Assembly: GCA_019746155.1 (NCBI GenBank)
Contig: JAIESJ010000139.1
Coordinates: 1 to 25,663 of the forward strand
Direction: 5' to 3'
DNA length: 25,663 nucleotides
Origin: Burkholderiales bacterium
Lineage (GTDB): Bacteria > Pseudomonadota > Gammaproteobacteria > Burkholderiales > SG8-41
The notes below the pieces were generated by a model, which worked only from the letters and a program-made list of their open reading frames with translations, had not been told where the DNA came from and did no database searches. The stretch's first letter is position 1. Each line of letters begins with the position of its first letter. This document shows, piece after piece, positions 16,696 through 23,588 of this stretch. The position numbers and the translations under genes are program-made.

Positions 16696-16818
16696 ATGGC
16701 CCAGTCTACTCAAAAGTTCAAAGACATGAACTTCTGGCAAAAGTGCGTCTTCGTCGGCAAGGTCAGCGTTTTTGTTCTGACGATGGGTTTCGTCTACCCG
16801 AATATTCTGCTCGATTGA
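16696..16818 (+). CDS. 40-residue membrane microprotein
   Basis: This short frame has a strong ribosome site (GGAGG, seven bases before the ATG). It encodes a polar N-terminus (KFKDMNFWQK, about residues 7-16), then one hydrophobic segment (about 17-38, VFVGKVSVFVLTMGFVYPNI). Composition and start signal look like a real gene. Small single-pass proteins of this general type occur in betaproteobacteria, but no function is known to me. A short inverted repeat (TGACGG...CCGTCA) overlaps its stop and could end transcription, although no T-run follows. Confidence 0.6.
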   Translation: MAQSTQKFKDMNFWQKCVFVGKVSVFVLTMGFVYPNILLD

Positions 16819-16845
16819 CGGCCAAGCCGTCAGGGTTGCGTCAGA

Positions 16846-17345
16846 CTAGCCGCTGATCTGATTCAGCCCTTTCATGTGGTGTCCGGGGGGCATGCCGCGC
16901 ATCGCTTGAGCGGCGCGAACGCGGTCCGGGAACAGAGCAAGTGCTCGCCGCCGCGCACCGTCACCGGGCGTGTCCTTGAGCCAGCCGGGCACGTGCGAAT
17001 CCTTCCCCGTTACCAGCAGCACCGGCGCGGTGAGGCGCCGCCAGCACGCCAGCATTTCCTCGATACGGAAAAGGTAAGGGTTGACGATTTTGTGGCGCGG
17101 ATCGCTCATCAGCGCTACAGCGCCCGAATCGAGTTGCCCCAGGGCCGGGCGAGGAAATCAGCCTTGTTGTCGATCAGCCGCAGGTTGTTGCGCTTGAGCC
17201 GTCGCGCGCCCCCTCGGTCAAACCGAAGCCGCGCCAGTCGGGTGCGATCACGTACCAGTCGTGTTTCAGGCTGTCGACCAGGAACTGGAAGGAGGCCGAC
17301 ACGTTCATCCAGCCGTGCGGCAGGAACAGTCGCGGCCAATGCGGC
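16846..17345 (-). pseudogene. Alpha/beta hydrolase, internally deleted and frameshifted
   Basis: Pieces of one hydrolase are spread over several minus-strand frames. RLFLPHGWMNVSASFQFLVD and HDWYVIAPDWRGFGLTE (about 17225-17330) come from the N-terminal part with the HGW oxyanion loop. RRLKRNNLRLIDNKADFLARPWG follows directly, and KIVNPYLFRIEEMLACWRR with PVLLVTGKDSHV comes from the C-terminal part. About 100 residues between them are missing, including the nucleophile-elbow GxSxGG, and a further shift near 17138 separates the last two pieces. The C-terminus is also scrambled. It cannot be an active esterase or hydrolase. Its upstream end abuts a transposase fragment. Confidence 0.72.
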
Positions 17346-17462
17346 TCACCGCACAACCGTCTCCTGCACCACCTCGCGCCCGCGCCGCACCGAGCGCACC
17401 AGACGCCAGTAAGTGGTGTGTGTCTTACCGTCTTTGTGCCGTGTCGTGTGTCGCAGGTACAT
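17346..17462 (-). pseudogene. N-terminal fragment of an IS1634/IS4-like transposase
   Basis: The minus-strand frame from the ATG at 17462 encodes 38 residues beginning MYLRHTTRHKDGK, then YWRLVRSVRRGREVVQETV. This is the typical opening of IS1634-type transposases. A TGA follows, and the text then turns into hydrolase debris. It is a short relic left between the hydrolase remnant and hipB. Confidence 0.6.
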
Positions 17463-17466
17463 GAGA

Positions 17467-17480
17467 TCAACGATCGTTGA
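17467..17480. promoter_or_regulatory. hipBA operator 1 (14-bp perfect palindrome)
   Basis: TCAACGATCGTTGA is a perfect palindrome just upstream of the hipBA promoter. A related site lies 50 bp downstream, centre to centre. HipB-type antitoxins bind paired palindromes to repress their own operon. Confidence 0.65.
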
Positions 17481-17487
17481 GTTTACC

Positions 17488-17516
17488 TTGCTCCGAACTT
17501 AGAGGTGACGTAAAAT
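17488..17516 (+). promoter_or_regulatory. hipBA promoter
   Basis: TTGCTC (17488-17493) and TAAAAT (17511-17516) are separated by 17 bp, a good sigma70-like pair. The promoter lies exactly between two related palindromes, and the second one would cover the transcription start. Confidence 0.6.
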
Positions 17517-17517
17517 T

Positions 17518-17529
17518 CAACGGTCGTTT
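17518..17529. promoter_or_regulatory. hipBA operator 2 (near-palindrome)
   Basis: CAACGGTCGTTT repeats operator 1 (CAACGATCGTTG) with two changes. It lies directly downstream of the -10 box, so a bound repressor would block initiation. Confidence 0.6.
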
Positions 17530-17550
17530 ATCATTTTTTGGGGGGTAAGC

Positions 17551-17787
17551 ATGCCATCCAGGGAAGTCAGTATCACCTCGGTCAGTGAACTCGGGGACGT
17601 CCTTCGCCGCGTTCGCAAGGAATCCGGCCTGACGCAGCGGGATGCTGCGGCGTTGTGCAACGTCAGCCTGCCATTTCTCAATGGTCTTGAACAGGGGAAG
17701 CCCACTGCCCAGATCGGCAAGGTGCTCTCCGTCTGCGCCCGCTTCGGGATCGACATCAGGCTGACATTGCCGGGTGAATCCGCATGA
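17551..17787 (+). CDS. hipB: HipB-like antitoxin, XRE-family regulator
   Basis: The 78-residue protein is a single helix-turn-helix domain (about 10-70) with LGDVLRRVRKESGLTQRDAA, then CNVSLPFLNGLEQGKPT as the second and recognition helices. It is the antitoxin and repressor of a HipBA module. It would bind HipA to keep it inactive and bind the two palindromes upstream. The ribosome site is a G6 run (17540-17545). The stop overlaps the hipA start (ATGA), so the two are made in linked amounts. Confidence 0.9.
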   Translation: MPSREVSITSVSELGDVLRRVRKESGLTQRDAAALCNVSLPFLNGLEQGKPTAQIGKVLSVCARFGIDIRLTLPGESA

Positions 17788-19139
17788 GTGGTCTGATCGT
17801 CACCGCCGACGGGGTGGCGGTAGGCACCCTCGAAGTTGCAGAGGGTCACTGGAAGTTTGGCTACGCGCCGGATTGGAACGCTTATGCGCTCTCCCCGGGC
17901 TTTCCGCTCACCACTCGCCAGTTTGAGGATACCCCGACCGCCCAGCCGGTCGAATGGTTCTTCGAGAACTTGCTTCCGGAAGGCCGCCTGCGCGACCTGA
18001 TTGCCTTGCGGGACAGGATCGACCCGCGTGACACGTGGGCGCTGCTGATCCGTCACGGACAAGATACGGCCGGTGCGCTGTCGCTGATTCCCGAGGGGTT
18101 TGATGCAACGGCGGATGAAATCCTGCTACCGCTCTCAAGACAGGCGCTGCAGGAAAAGATAGAGGCCTCCCGGGCACGAAATCTTCCTCTCCTGGCGTCG
18201 TGGGACGAAATCCGGATGTCCCTGGCTGGCGCACAGGAAAAGCTGGGACTGCGTATCGACGCGTCAGGCAACCTGTTTCTGCCCGAGGGTTCGGCGGCAT
18301 CAACTCATATCGTCAAACCGGAAAATGCTAGCGCGGACTTCCCTTGCTGCCCGGCCAACGAGTTTTTTTGTATGCGCCTTGCGCAGGAGCTGAAGGTTCC
18401 TGTGCCCGAGGTCGGACTTCTGCACCTGCCAATGCCCCTTTACGTGATCCACCGGTTCGATCGCGAGATCATTGAGGGCGCAGACACGGCGACCGGCCAG
18501 AAAATCCGGCGGCTTCACCAGATCGACCTGTGCCAGGCACTGGGCGTCGCGCCGTCCAGAAAATACGAGAGTGAAGGCGGCCTCGGTTTGCATGATCTGT
18601 TCGCCGTCCTGAAGGCGCCCTTCATCGAGCGCCCGATCGTGGCCGCCAATGCTGTCGTACAGTGGATTGCCTTCAACTACCTGGTTGGGAACCTGGATGC
18701 TCACGCGAAGAACATAGCCTTCCTGATGCGGGGCCAGAAGGCCGCGGTAGCGCCGTTCTACGACATGCTCTGTGTGGAGGCTTACCTGCCGAGGCAACCC
18801 ATGTCCATGGCCATTGCCGGAGAGAACAGGCCTGGTTGGGTGGAGGGGCCGCACTGGGATGCGATGGCCTATGAAGCCGGTGTGGCGCCAAGGCTGGTAC
18901 GGGGTGTTTTGTCCCGGATGAGCACAGATTTGCCGGAAGCCATCTCCAGGGTCATTGGAGACGAGCGCCTGCTACCGATTGAAGGTGATTTCCTGCGAGA
19001 GAAAGTGCTACCGGTGATTGAGCAGCGACGAGGCTTCGTTGCCGATGCCCTCAAGTCAAGGCAGGCAACGATTCCCGAGTTGCTGGCTCGGCGAGAGATT
19101 GACGCGGCAGTAGCGGAACGATTGAGCAAGCTGGCCTAG
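17784..19139 (+). CDS. hipA: HipA-like serine/threonine kinase toxin
   Basis: The 451-residue protein has the HipA N-terminal domain (about 1-100, with ENLLPEGRLRD near 61-71) and the HipA kinase fold. In E. coli HipA phosphorylates glutamyl-tRNA synthetase, halting translation and causing persistence. Key parts are present: S146 in SLAGAQEK (equivalent to the E. coli autophosphorylation serine 150), HIVKPE with K178 for ATP, the catalytic loop GNLDAHAKN (302-310, D305) and the metal-binding FYDML motif near 325-329. KYESEGGLGLHDLF also matches E. coli. Length and motifs indicate an intact toxin. The cellular target in this organism is inferred only from the family. Confidence 0.93.
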   Translation: MSGLIVTADGVAVGTLEVAEGHWKFGYAPDWNAYALSPGFPLTTRQFEDTPTAQPVEWFFENLLPEGRLRDLIALRDRIDPRDTWALLIRHGQDTAGALSLIPEGFDATADEILLPLSRQALQEKIEASRARNLPLLASWDEIRMSLAGAQEKLGLRIDASGNLFLPEGSAASTHIVKPENASADFPCCPANEFFCMRLAQELKVPVPEVGLLHLPMPLYVIHRFDREIIEGADTATGQKIRRLHQIDLCQALGVAPSRKYESEGGLGLHDLFAVLKAPFIERPIVAANAVVQWIAFNYLVGNLDAHAKNIAFLMRGQKAAVAPFYDMLCVEAYLPRQPMSMAIAGENRPGWVEGPHWDAMAYEAGVAPRLVRGVLSRMSTDLPEAISRVIGDERLLPIEGDFLREKVLPVIEQRRGFVADALKSRQATIPELLARREIDAAVAERLSKLA

Positions 19140-19201
19140 ACATTATGGCCCGACGGCAGGATCGGAGCGTTGGGCCGGGTGAGTCGAAGGAGTAGAAGGA
19201 A

Positions 19202-19300
19202 GGTCTGCCTCCGGTATCGTGGATTGCGCACCGAGATGCGCCGAGCCACATGCAAAGCGCCCGAGGGCGTCATCGGCAAACACTGCAATGGAGGCAGACC
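19202..19300 (+). repeat. 11-bp inverted repeat enclosing the IS110 leader and ribosome site
   Basis: GGTCTGCCTCC (19202-19212) is perfectly complementary to GGAGGCAGACC (19290-19300). The second arm is the ribosome binding site immediately before the transposase ATG at 19301. In RNA the pair would close a structure of 99 nt and hide the ribosome site. IS110-group elements encode a structured guide (bridge) RNA in the non-coding end next to the transposase, so this leader is a candidate location for it. That link is an inference. Confidence 0.55.
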
Positions 19301-19936
19301 ATGAATAAGCCTATCGCTTTCTTCGTCGGGTTGGATGTTCACAAGGATGCGCTTGCGATCGGCGTGGCCGAGGCCGGGCGCGAGGCGCCGCGCTTTGTCA
19401 GCACGGTGGGGCCGGCGCTGGCGCAGCTGCTCAAGGCGCTTATGCGCATCGGCGCGCCCGAGAGCATGCTCGTTGTCTACGAGGCTGGGCCCAGGGGCTA
19501 CGGGCTGGTGCGTGAACTGCACACTCGCGGCTATCGCTGCGAAGTAGTGGCCCCGGCAAAGATCCCGCGCCGGCCCGGGGAGCGCGTCAAGACCGACCGG
19601 CGCGATTGCCTGATGCGTGCGCGCCTGGCGCGCGCCGGCGAACTGGTCGCGGTGAACGTGCCCGATGCGCGCGATGAAGCGATCCGGGACCTGTCGCGCG
19701 CACGCGAAGATGCGCTGGCCGCACGGCTCAAAGCGCGCCAGCAGCTCAAGGCAATGCTGCTGCGTCACGGGCATCGCTACAGTGGCAAGAGCGCCTGGAC
19801 GGCGACCCACGAGCGCTATCTCGCCGCGGTGTCCTTTGCGCACCCGGCCCAGGACATCGCCTTTGCCGAGTACCGTCAGGCGGTCGAGGAGGCGAACGCA
19901 CGCCTCGAGCGGCTCACCGCGGCGCTGCGCGAGCAG
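19301..19936 (+). pseudogene. IS110-family transposase, C-terminal half missing
   Basis: From the ATG at 19301 (GGAGGCAGACC before it) the frame encodes the N-terminal DEDD domain of an IS110 transposase: FFVGLDVHKD (D12), VYEAGPRGYG (E61) and VKTDRRD (D99, D102), followed by the helical linker to LERLTAALREQ. The C-terminal Tnp_20 part with its catalytic serine is absent. After about 19936 the frame continues only as the antisense of bioB. The element was therefore cut at this junction or inserted as a partial copy. It cannot transpose by itself. Confidence 0.85.
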
Positions 19937-20622
19937 GCCCGCGCGCGCCGCTCGGCCCTCCCCCAGGCCGACGATCCCCCCGCAGCACACGTGAATGCCC
20001 GCGGCCCGCACCCGCTCGAGCGTGTCGAGCCGGTCCTGGTAGTCGCGCGTGATGATCTCGCCGTAGAACTCGGGGGCGGTGTCGAGGTTGTGGTTGTAGT
20101 AGTCGAGCCCCGCTTCCTTCAATTGCTCGGCTTGCCCGGGTTTCAGCATGCCCAGCGTCGCGCAGGTCTCGAGCCCCAGCTCCCGCACCGCCCTGATCAT
20201 CGCGATGACCTGTTCCAGGTCTTTTTGTTTCTGGCCACGCCAGGCCGCGCCCATGCAGAAGCGGCTGGCGCCCCGTTCTTTCGCGGCCTGGGCGGCGGAG
20301 ACCACTTCTTCGATCGCGAGTAGTGCTTGGGGTTTTCCGCCCCGGCCGCATAGCGCGCCGCCTGGGGGCAGTAGCCGCAGTCCTCGGCGCAGCCGCCGGT
20401 CTTGACGGAGAGCAGCAGGGTGGAGAGCTGCACCGCGTTGGGGTCGTGATGGGCACGGTGGACCTGCTGCGCCCGGTAGAGCAGGTCATTGAACGGCAGA
20501 TCGAACAGCGCCCCCACCTGGGCAACGGTCCATCGTGGCCCCTTGCCGCTTTCCGCAACGGTAGTATCCGCACGTTCCGCGACGGGGTTGATGGCAGATT
20601 GTTGGATTTGCATAGAGCTCAT
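19925..20622 (-). pseudogene. bioB: Biotin synthase, frameshifted and truncated by IS110
   Basis: The minus-strand start at 20622 has an AAGGA site. The first frame gives the BioB N-terminus (WTVAQVGALFDLPFNDLLY), STLLLSVKTGGC and the radical-SAM cysteine motif CAEDCGYC. A one-base loss near 20324-20328 moves the match to another frame: IEEVVSAAQAAKERG, then SRFCMGAAWRG, CATLGMLKPGQA, LDYYNHNLDTAPEFY and HVCCGGIVGLGEG. After about LLAQ (19925) homology ends and IS110 sequence begins. About 230 of the usual 320-340 residues remain. Biotin synthase makes biotin from dethiobiotin with an iron-sulfur cluster as sulfur donor. This copy cannot do so. Confidence 0.88.
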
Positions 20623-20690
20623 TGAGGCGGTCCTTTGTGATAGCAAGCGTGCGGGATGTGATGGGCAATCTTCTATAAACAGTAATTCAT

Positions 20691-20850
20691 GAACCGCCAA
20701 GCCTGAGCCTTCCGAAGGAACGCCAAAAGCGCCAAGATTCGGAGAGTTGGAAGAGAGCCGGCAATCACCCGAGCGGCGCGCCTGAAAAGCCTGTCGAAGA
20801 TTTCCAATGCACTGAAAAGCCTTGGCGTTCTTTGCGTCCTTGACGGTTTA
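20691..20850. repeat. Imperfect inverted-repeat spacer (GAACCGCCAAG ... TTGACGGTTT)
   Basis: The left side reads GAACCGCCAAG at 20691-20701, then AACGCCAAAAGCGCCAAG. The right side, 20820-20850, reads CTTGGCGTTCTTTGCGTCC then TTGACGGTTTA, which is its approximate reverse complement. Sequences built from CTTGGCGTTC/GACGGTT units are common between genes in proteobacteria. The block looks like a small non-coding repeat or MITE-like relic of about 160 bp between bioB and the hydratase stub. No gene is seen in it. Confidence 0.45.
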
Positions 20851-20878
20851 ATCTGCTTTCTTTTGGGAGCTTGTCTAG

Positions 20879-21106
20879 TCATTCCGGGAGATCCGCTTTG
20901 GCGACCGCCGACATGGCAAGCTGCCCAGAAGAACCAGCCGCCCAGACTCTTGCGCTGCGGCCATCGGCTGTGGGCGCCCCATGAACTGTAAATGGTGCGG
21001 TGTCGAAAAGGGGCGAAATTGCCCGATAACTGAACTTGACGAGGCGGGCTTCCTGCATTTCTTGGCGCAGGAGATCCAGCAGCAAGGCGGCAATATCAAG
21101 CCCTTT
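20879..21106 (-). pseudogene. C-terminal stub of a MaoC-like acyl-CoA hydratase
   Basis: The last 76 or so codons of this minus-strand frame match the end of MaoC/FAS1-like hydratases of the mesaconyl-CoA hydratase type: ALLLDLLRQ, VKFSYRAISPLFDTAPFTV and ARVWAAGSSGQLAM. The residues before about 21106 come from AT-rich spacer and show no homology. The catalytic hot-dog helix with its Asp/His pair is absent. Its position near CoA-transferase and carboxylase genes suggests an acyl-CoA pathway that once included a hydratase, but this is only context. Confidence 0.6.
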
Positions 21107-21377
21107 TCGGCAGGCCAATTTCGGGTTTATGTAACCACACGATGTAAGGCTATAACACGATAATGTTAACAAGAGTGTCAACAAAAAATACGCAAATTCA
21201 AAAAATAGTGCGTCTTCTTGTAGAACATAAAAATACTAAAAAACAATGATGTACAAGTTATTCGTTGCAAGGTAGCGTAGGAGTGCTAAAGCAGTAGTCA
21301 CAAAGCTATTGAAGGTGATATTGCCATGCAACATCAGTGAAGTTAGAGCAATGTAAAAAAAAATGTAAGAAAAACTG

Positions 21378-21407
21378 TTGACAACTTTGTCATCACCAAA
21401 GTATGGT
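21378..21407 (+). promoter_or_regulatory. Sigma70-type promoter of the GntR-CoA transferase-carboxylase cluster
   Basis: TTGACA (21378-21383, a perfect -35) and TATGGT (21402-21407) are separated by 18 bp, in AT-rich surroundings and 44 bp before the regulator start. Confidence 0.65.
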
Positions 21408-21411
21408 ACCA
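21404..21411. promoter_or_regulatory. Candidate GntR/FadR-type operator TGGTACCA
   Basis: The palindrome TGGTACCA overlaps the -10 box. FadR-subfamily regulators bind short palindromes of TGGTnnnACCA or TGGTACCA kind. Its position predicts autorepression by the regulator encoded next. Confidence 0.5.
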
Positions 21412-21451
21412 GACATTCAGGTAATTCATTTAAAGCGGAGACAGCCACGAG

Positions 21452-22159
21452 ATGGCGAAAAAGCTGGCAGACGTGATCCAAGTCGAGGCTCGCGCTAAAG
21501 CGAAGAACGGCACCCGAGGCAACCGGGGAACAGATCTCCAAAAGGTGCTTCGCGAGCGCATAGCCAGGCAGGAAATTCCTCCCGGCAGTAAGCTGCGGGA
21601 GAACGAGCTGGCCAAGGAGTTTGGCGTGCCGCGTGCCCGGGTCCGGGAAGCTCTGTGTGCGTTGGAGCAGCGGGGGCTGATCGAGCGGATTCCGAATCGG
21701 GGGGCGGTCGTGGTTCGCCTTGACCTTTCCCAGGTGTTCGAGATCTACGACGTTCGCGAAGTGCTCGAGGGGCTTTGCGTTCGCCTCGCGACTCAGAACG
21801 TTCCTCCGGAGTCGTGGCAGGATCTCGTCGAGTTGTTCGATCAGCCGATGGAAGAGCATGTGAAGCGTGGTGACTTCGAAGCTTTCCTCGCAGGGTACGA
21901 CATGTTTCGCCGGCGCGCGATCGAAGCGGCTGCCAATCCGGTTCTCGCGAGCATGCTCGACAGCATTTACGAAAAGACCCAGGTCATTGCGCGCCGAATC
22001 ATTGTTCTGCCCGGACGTGCGGAGCAGGGGCTCAAGGAGCACCGTGCCGTGCTTGCTGCCATGCGCCGGGGCGACGCCCTCGAAGCCGAACGCCTGAGAA
22101 GAGAGAACATGCGCAGCGCCCGCGATTATCTCAAGCGTTACCAGAGCTTCGTGCTGTAG
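21452..22159 (+). CDS. GntR-family transcriptional regulator, FadR/FCD subfamily
   Basis: The 235-residue protein has a winged helix-turn-helix (about 28-90: LQKVLRERIARQEIPPGSKL, NELAKEFGVPRARVREAL, GLIERIPNRGAVV) and a helical FCD ligand-binding domain (about 95-225). FCD domains often bind a metal through Asp and three His. Here D150 and H197 are in place, but the other positions appear to be R153 and N219, so metal binding may be lost or changed. It likely senses an acid or acyl-CoA and controls the genes downstream. A palindrome in its promoter supports autoregulation. Confidence 0.9.
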   Translation: MAKKLADVIQVEARAKAKNGTRGNRGTDLQKVLRERIARQEIPPGSKLRENELAKEFGVPRARVREALCALEQRGLIERIPNRGAVVVRLDLSQVFEIYDVREVLEGLCVRLATQNVPPESWQDLVELFDQPMEEHVKRGDFEAFLAGYDMFRRRAIEAAANPVLASMLDSIYEKTQVIARRIIVLPGRAEQGLKEHRAVLAAMRRGDALEAERLRRENMRSARDYLKRYQSFVL

Positions 22160-22164
22160 CTGCG

Positions 22165-22179
22165 GCCCCGATTCGGGGC
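22165..22179 (+). terminator. Weak hairpin after the regulator gene
   Basis: GCCCCG (22165-22170) and CGGGGC (22174-22179) form a 6-bp GC stem with a 3-nt loop just after the GntR stop. There is no proper T-run, so it is more likely a partial attenuator or RNA-stabilising hairpin than a full terminator. Confidence 0.3.
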
Positions 22180-22228
22180 AGTCACAAAGAAAAATTTTCC
22201 TGAACTCAACACGATTAAACCAACAGAA

Positions 22229-23497
22229 ATGGCGGAGGATATTTTTGCTAATGGACCCTTGTCAGGATACCGCGTCCTTGAAATGGGTTCGACTGTGGCC
22301 GGGCCATTCTGTGGCCGGCTGCTGGCTGATTTCGGAGCGGAAGTCATCAAGGTGGAGCCGGCTGAAGGCGACGCTGTACGCACCATGGGCAAACGCTTCC
22401 ACGGCAAGTCGCTCTATGCGGCAAGCATATTCAGAAACAAGTCGCTCATCTCGGTGGATCTTCGCAGCAAGGAAGGCCAGGAAATCATCAAGAAAATCGT
22501 CGCCAAGTGCGATGTCGTGGTCGAAAACTTCCGCCCTGGCAGCCTGGAAAAGTGGGGCTTGGGCTACGCCGATCTGTCCCGCGTCAATCCCGGGCTGGTC
22601 ATGGTGCGAATCAGCGGCTTTGGCCAGACAGGCCCTTACAGCATCCGGGCGGGCTATGGCGTGATCGGCGAGGCGGTGAGCGGGATACGCCACATCACCG
22701 GCGACCTCGACCGTCCGCCGGCGCGGGTCGCGGTGTCGATCACCGATTACATTACCGGCCTCTACGGCGCTTTTGGCGCGGTGATGGCATTGCTTGCCAG
22801 GGGAAAGACTAGCAGGGGGCAGTACATCGACACGGCCCTCTACGAATGCGCGTTCAGCTTCATGGAGCCGCACATTCCGGCTTACGAGAAGCTCGGGCAC
22901 GTTGCGAATCGCGCCGGTTCGCGCCTTCCCGACAGCACGCCCAATAATCTCTATCCGACCAAAGACCGGCAGTTCATCCATATCACGGCGATGGGCGATG
23001 CCGTTTTCAAGCGGCTGGCGATCGCCATGGGGCAACCCGAACTTGCGAGCGACGAGCGCTTCAATAATGGCGTGGCCCGCTCGGGCCACCATGAAGAGCT
23101 CGACGACATCATTGCACGCTGGACGAGCTCCCGTGACCTCGCGGAGCTTGAGGAAATACTCGAGGCCGCCACCGTGCCAGCGACGCGCATCTACACCATG
23201 GCGGACATTTTCCGTGACCCACACTTCCGGGCGCGGGAGATGCTGGCGCAAGTGCCTGACGAGGAACTTGGCTCAGTGACGGTTGCGAATGTCGTGCCGA
23301 GATTGTCGGAGACCCCGGGAAGAATCCGCCGGAGCGGCGGACGCATTGGCCAGGACACGAGACAGGTATTGACCGACGTCGCGGGCCTCTCGGCGCAGGA
23401 CATCGGGCGGCTGGCAACGGCCGGCGTGGTTTGTTGCGATGATCATCCGGCGTCGGAAGAGGGCCTGGTGGTCGATGAACGGGCCGGCGCGGCTTAG
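22229..23497 (+). CDS. Family III (CaiB/BaiF/Frc-type) CoA-transferase
   Basis: The 422-residue protein has the family pattern GYRVLEMGSTVAGPFCGRLL then ADFGAEVIKVE (about 13-43), VVVENFRPGSLEKWGLGY (about 96-113) and ISGFGQTGPY (128-137). D173 in ITDYITGLYGA is the expected catalytic aspartate, which forms the anhydride and CoA-thioester intermediates. It should move CoA between two carboxylic acids, or act as a related racemase. The ATG at 22229 lacks a strong ribosome site. The last 25 or so residues (VVCCDDHPASEEG) are unlike the family and may be an added tail. It lies between the regulator and carboxylase genes, suggesting it activates the acid that is carboxylated. Confidence 0.9.
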   Translation: MAEDIFANGPLSGYRVLEMGSTVAGPFCGRLLADFGAEVIKVEPAEGDAVRTMGKRFHGKSLYAASIFRNKSLISVDLRSKEGQEIIKKIVAKCDVVVENFRPGSLEKWGLGYADLSRVNPGLVMVRISGFGQTGPYSIRAGYGVIGEAVSGIRHITGDLDRPPARVAVSITDYITGLYGAFGAVMALLARGKTSRGQYIDTALYECAFSFMEPHIPAYEKLGHVANRAGSRLPDSTPNNLYPTKDRQFIHITAMGDAVFKRLAIAMGQPELASDERFNNGVARSGHHEELDDIIARWTSSRDLAELEEILEAATVPATRIYTMADIFRDPHFRAREMLAQVPDEELGSVTVANVVPRLSETPGRIRRSGGRIGQDTRQVLTDVAGLSAQDIGRLATAGVVCCDDHPASEEGLVVDERAGAA

Positions 23498-23588
23498 GCA
23501 GCCCACTGGATTTGACGGGGGCTCGCTCCCTTCATCAATAGCTTAAAGACCAACGAAAGCTCGCATGGACGTGTCAGAGGGTAAAAGA

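Larger units (their letters stand above)
19140..19945 (+). mobile_element. Truncated IS110-family element
   Basis: This is the left non-coding end plus the first 210 or so codons of the transposase. IS110 elements often lack terminal inverted repeats, so the left boundary is not fixed; it lies somewhere between the hipA stop (19139) and 19202. The right boundary is the junction with bioB at about 19925-19945. Confidence 0.6.
21107..21451. other. AT-rich spacer with promoter of the regulator operon
   Basis: Base composition drops sharply here compared with both sides, with long A and T runs, and no gene is recognised. The right end contains a good promoter and a palindromic operator. The left part (about 21160-21370) shows nothing I can assign. 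It may be foreign DNA or an upstream AT-rich activation region. Confidence 0.5.

Noticed and set aside
19136..20305. 389-codon minus-strand frame as one protein
   Set aside because: Only its first 130 or so codons are BioB; the rest is antisense of IS110. It is a chimera of two broken genes.
19250..20323. 357-codon plus-strand frame as a full IS110 transposase
   Set aside because: After about 19936 it is the antisense of bioB; the conserved C-terminal domain is absent.
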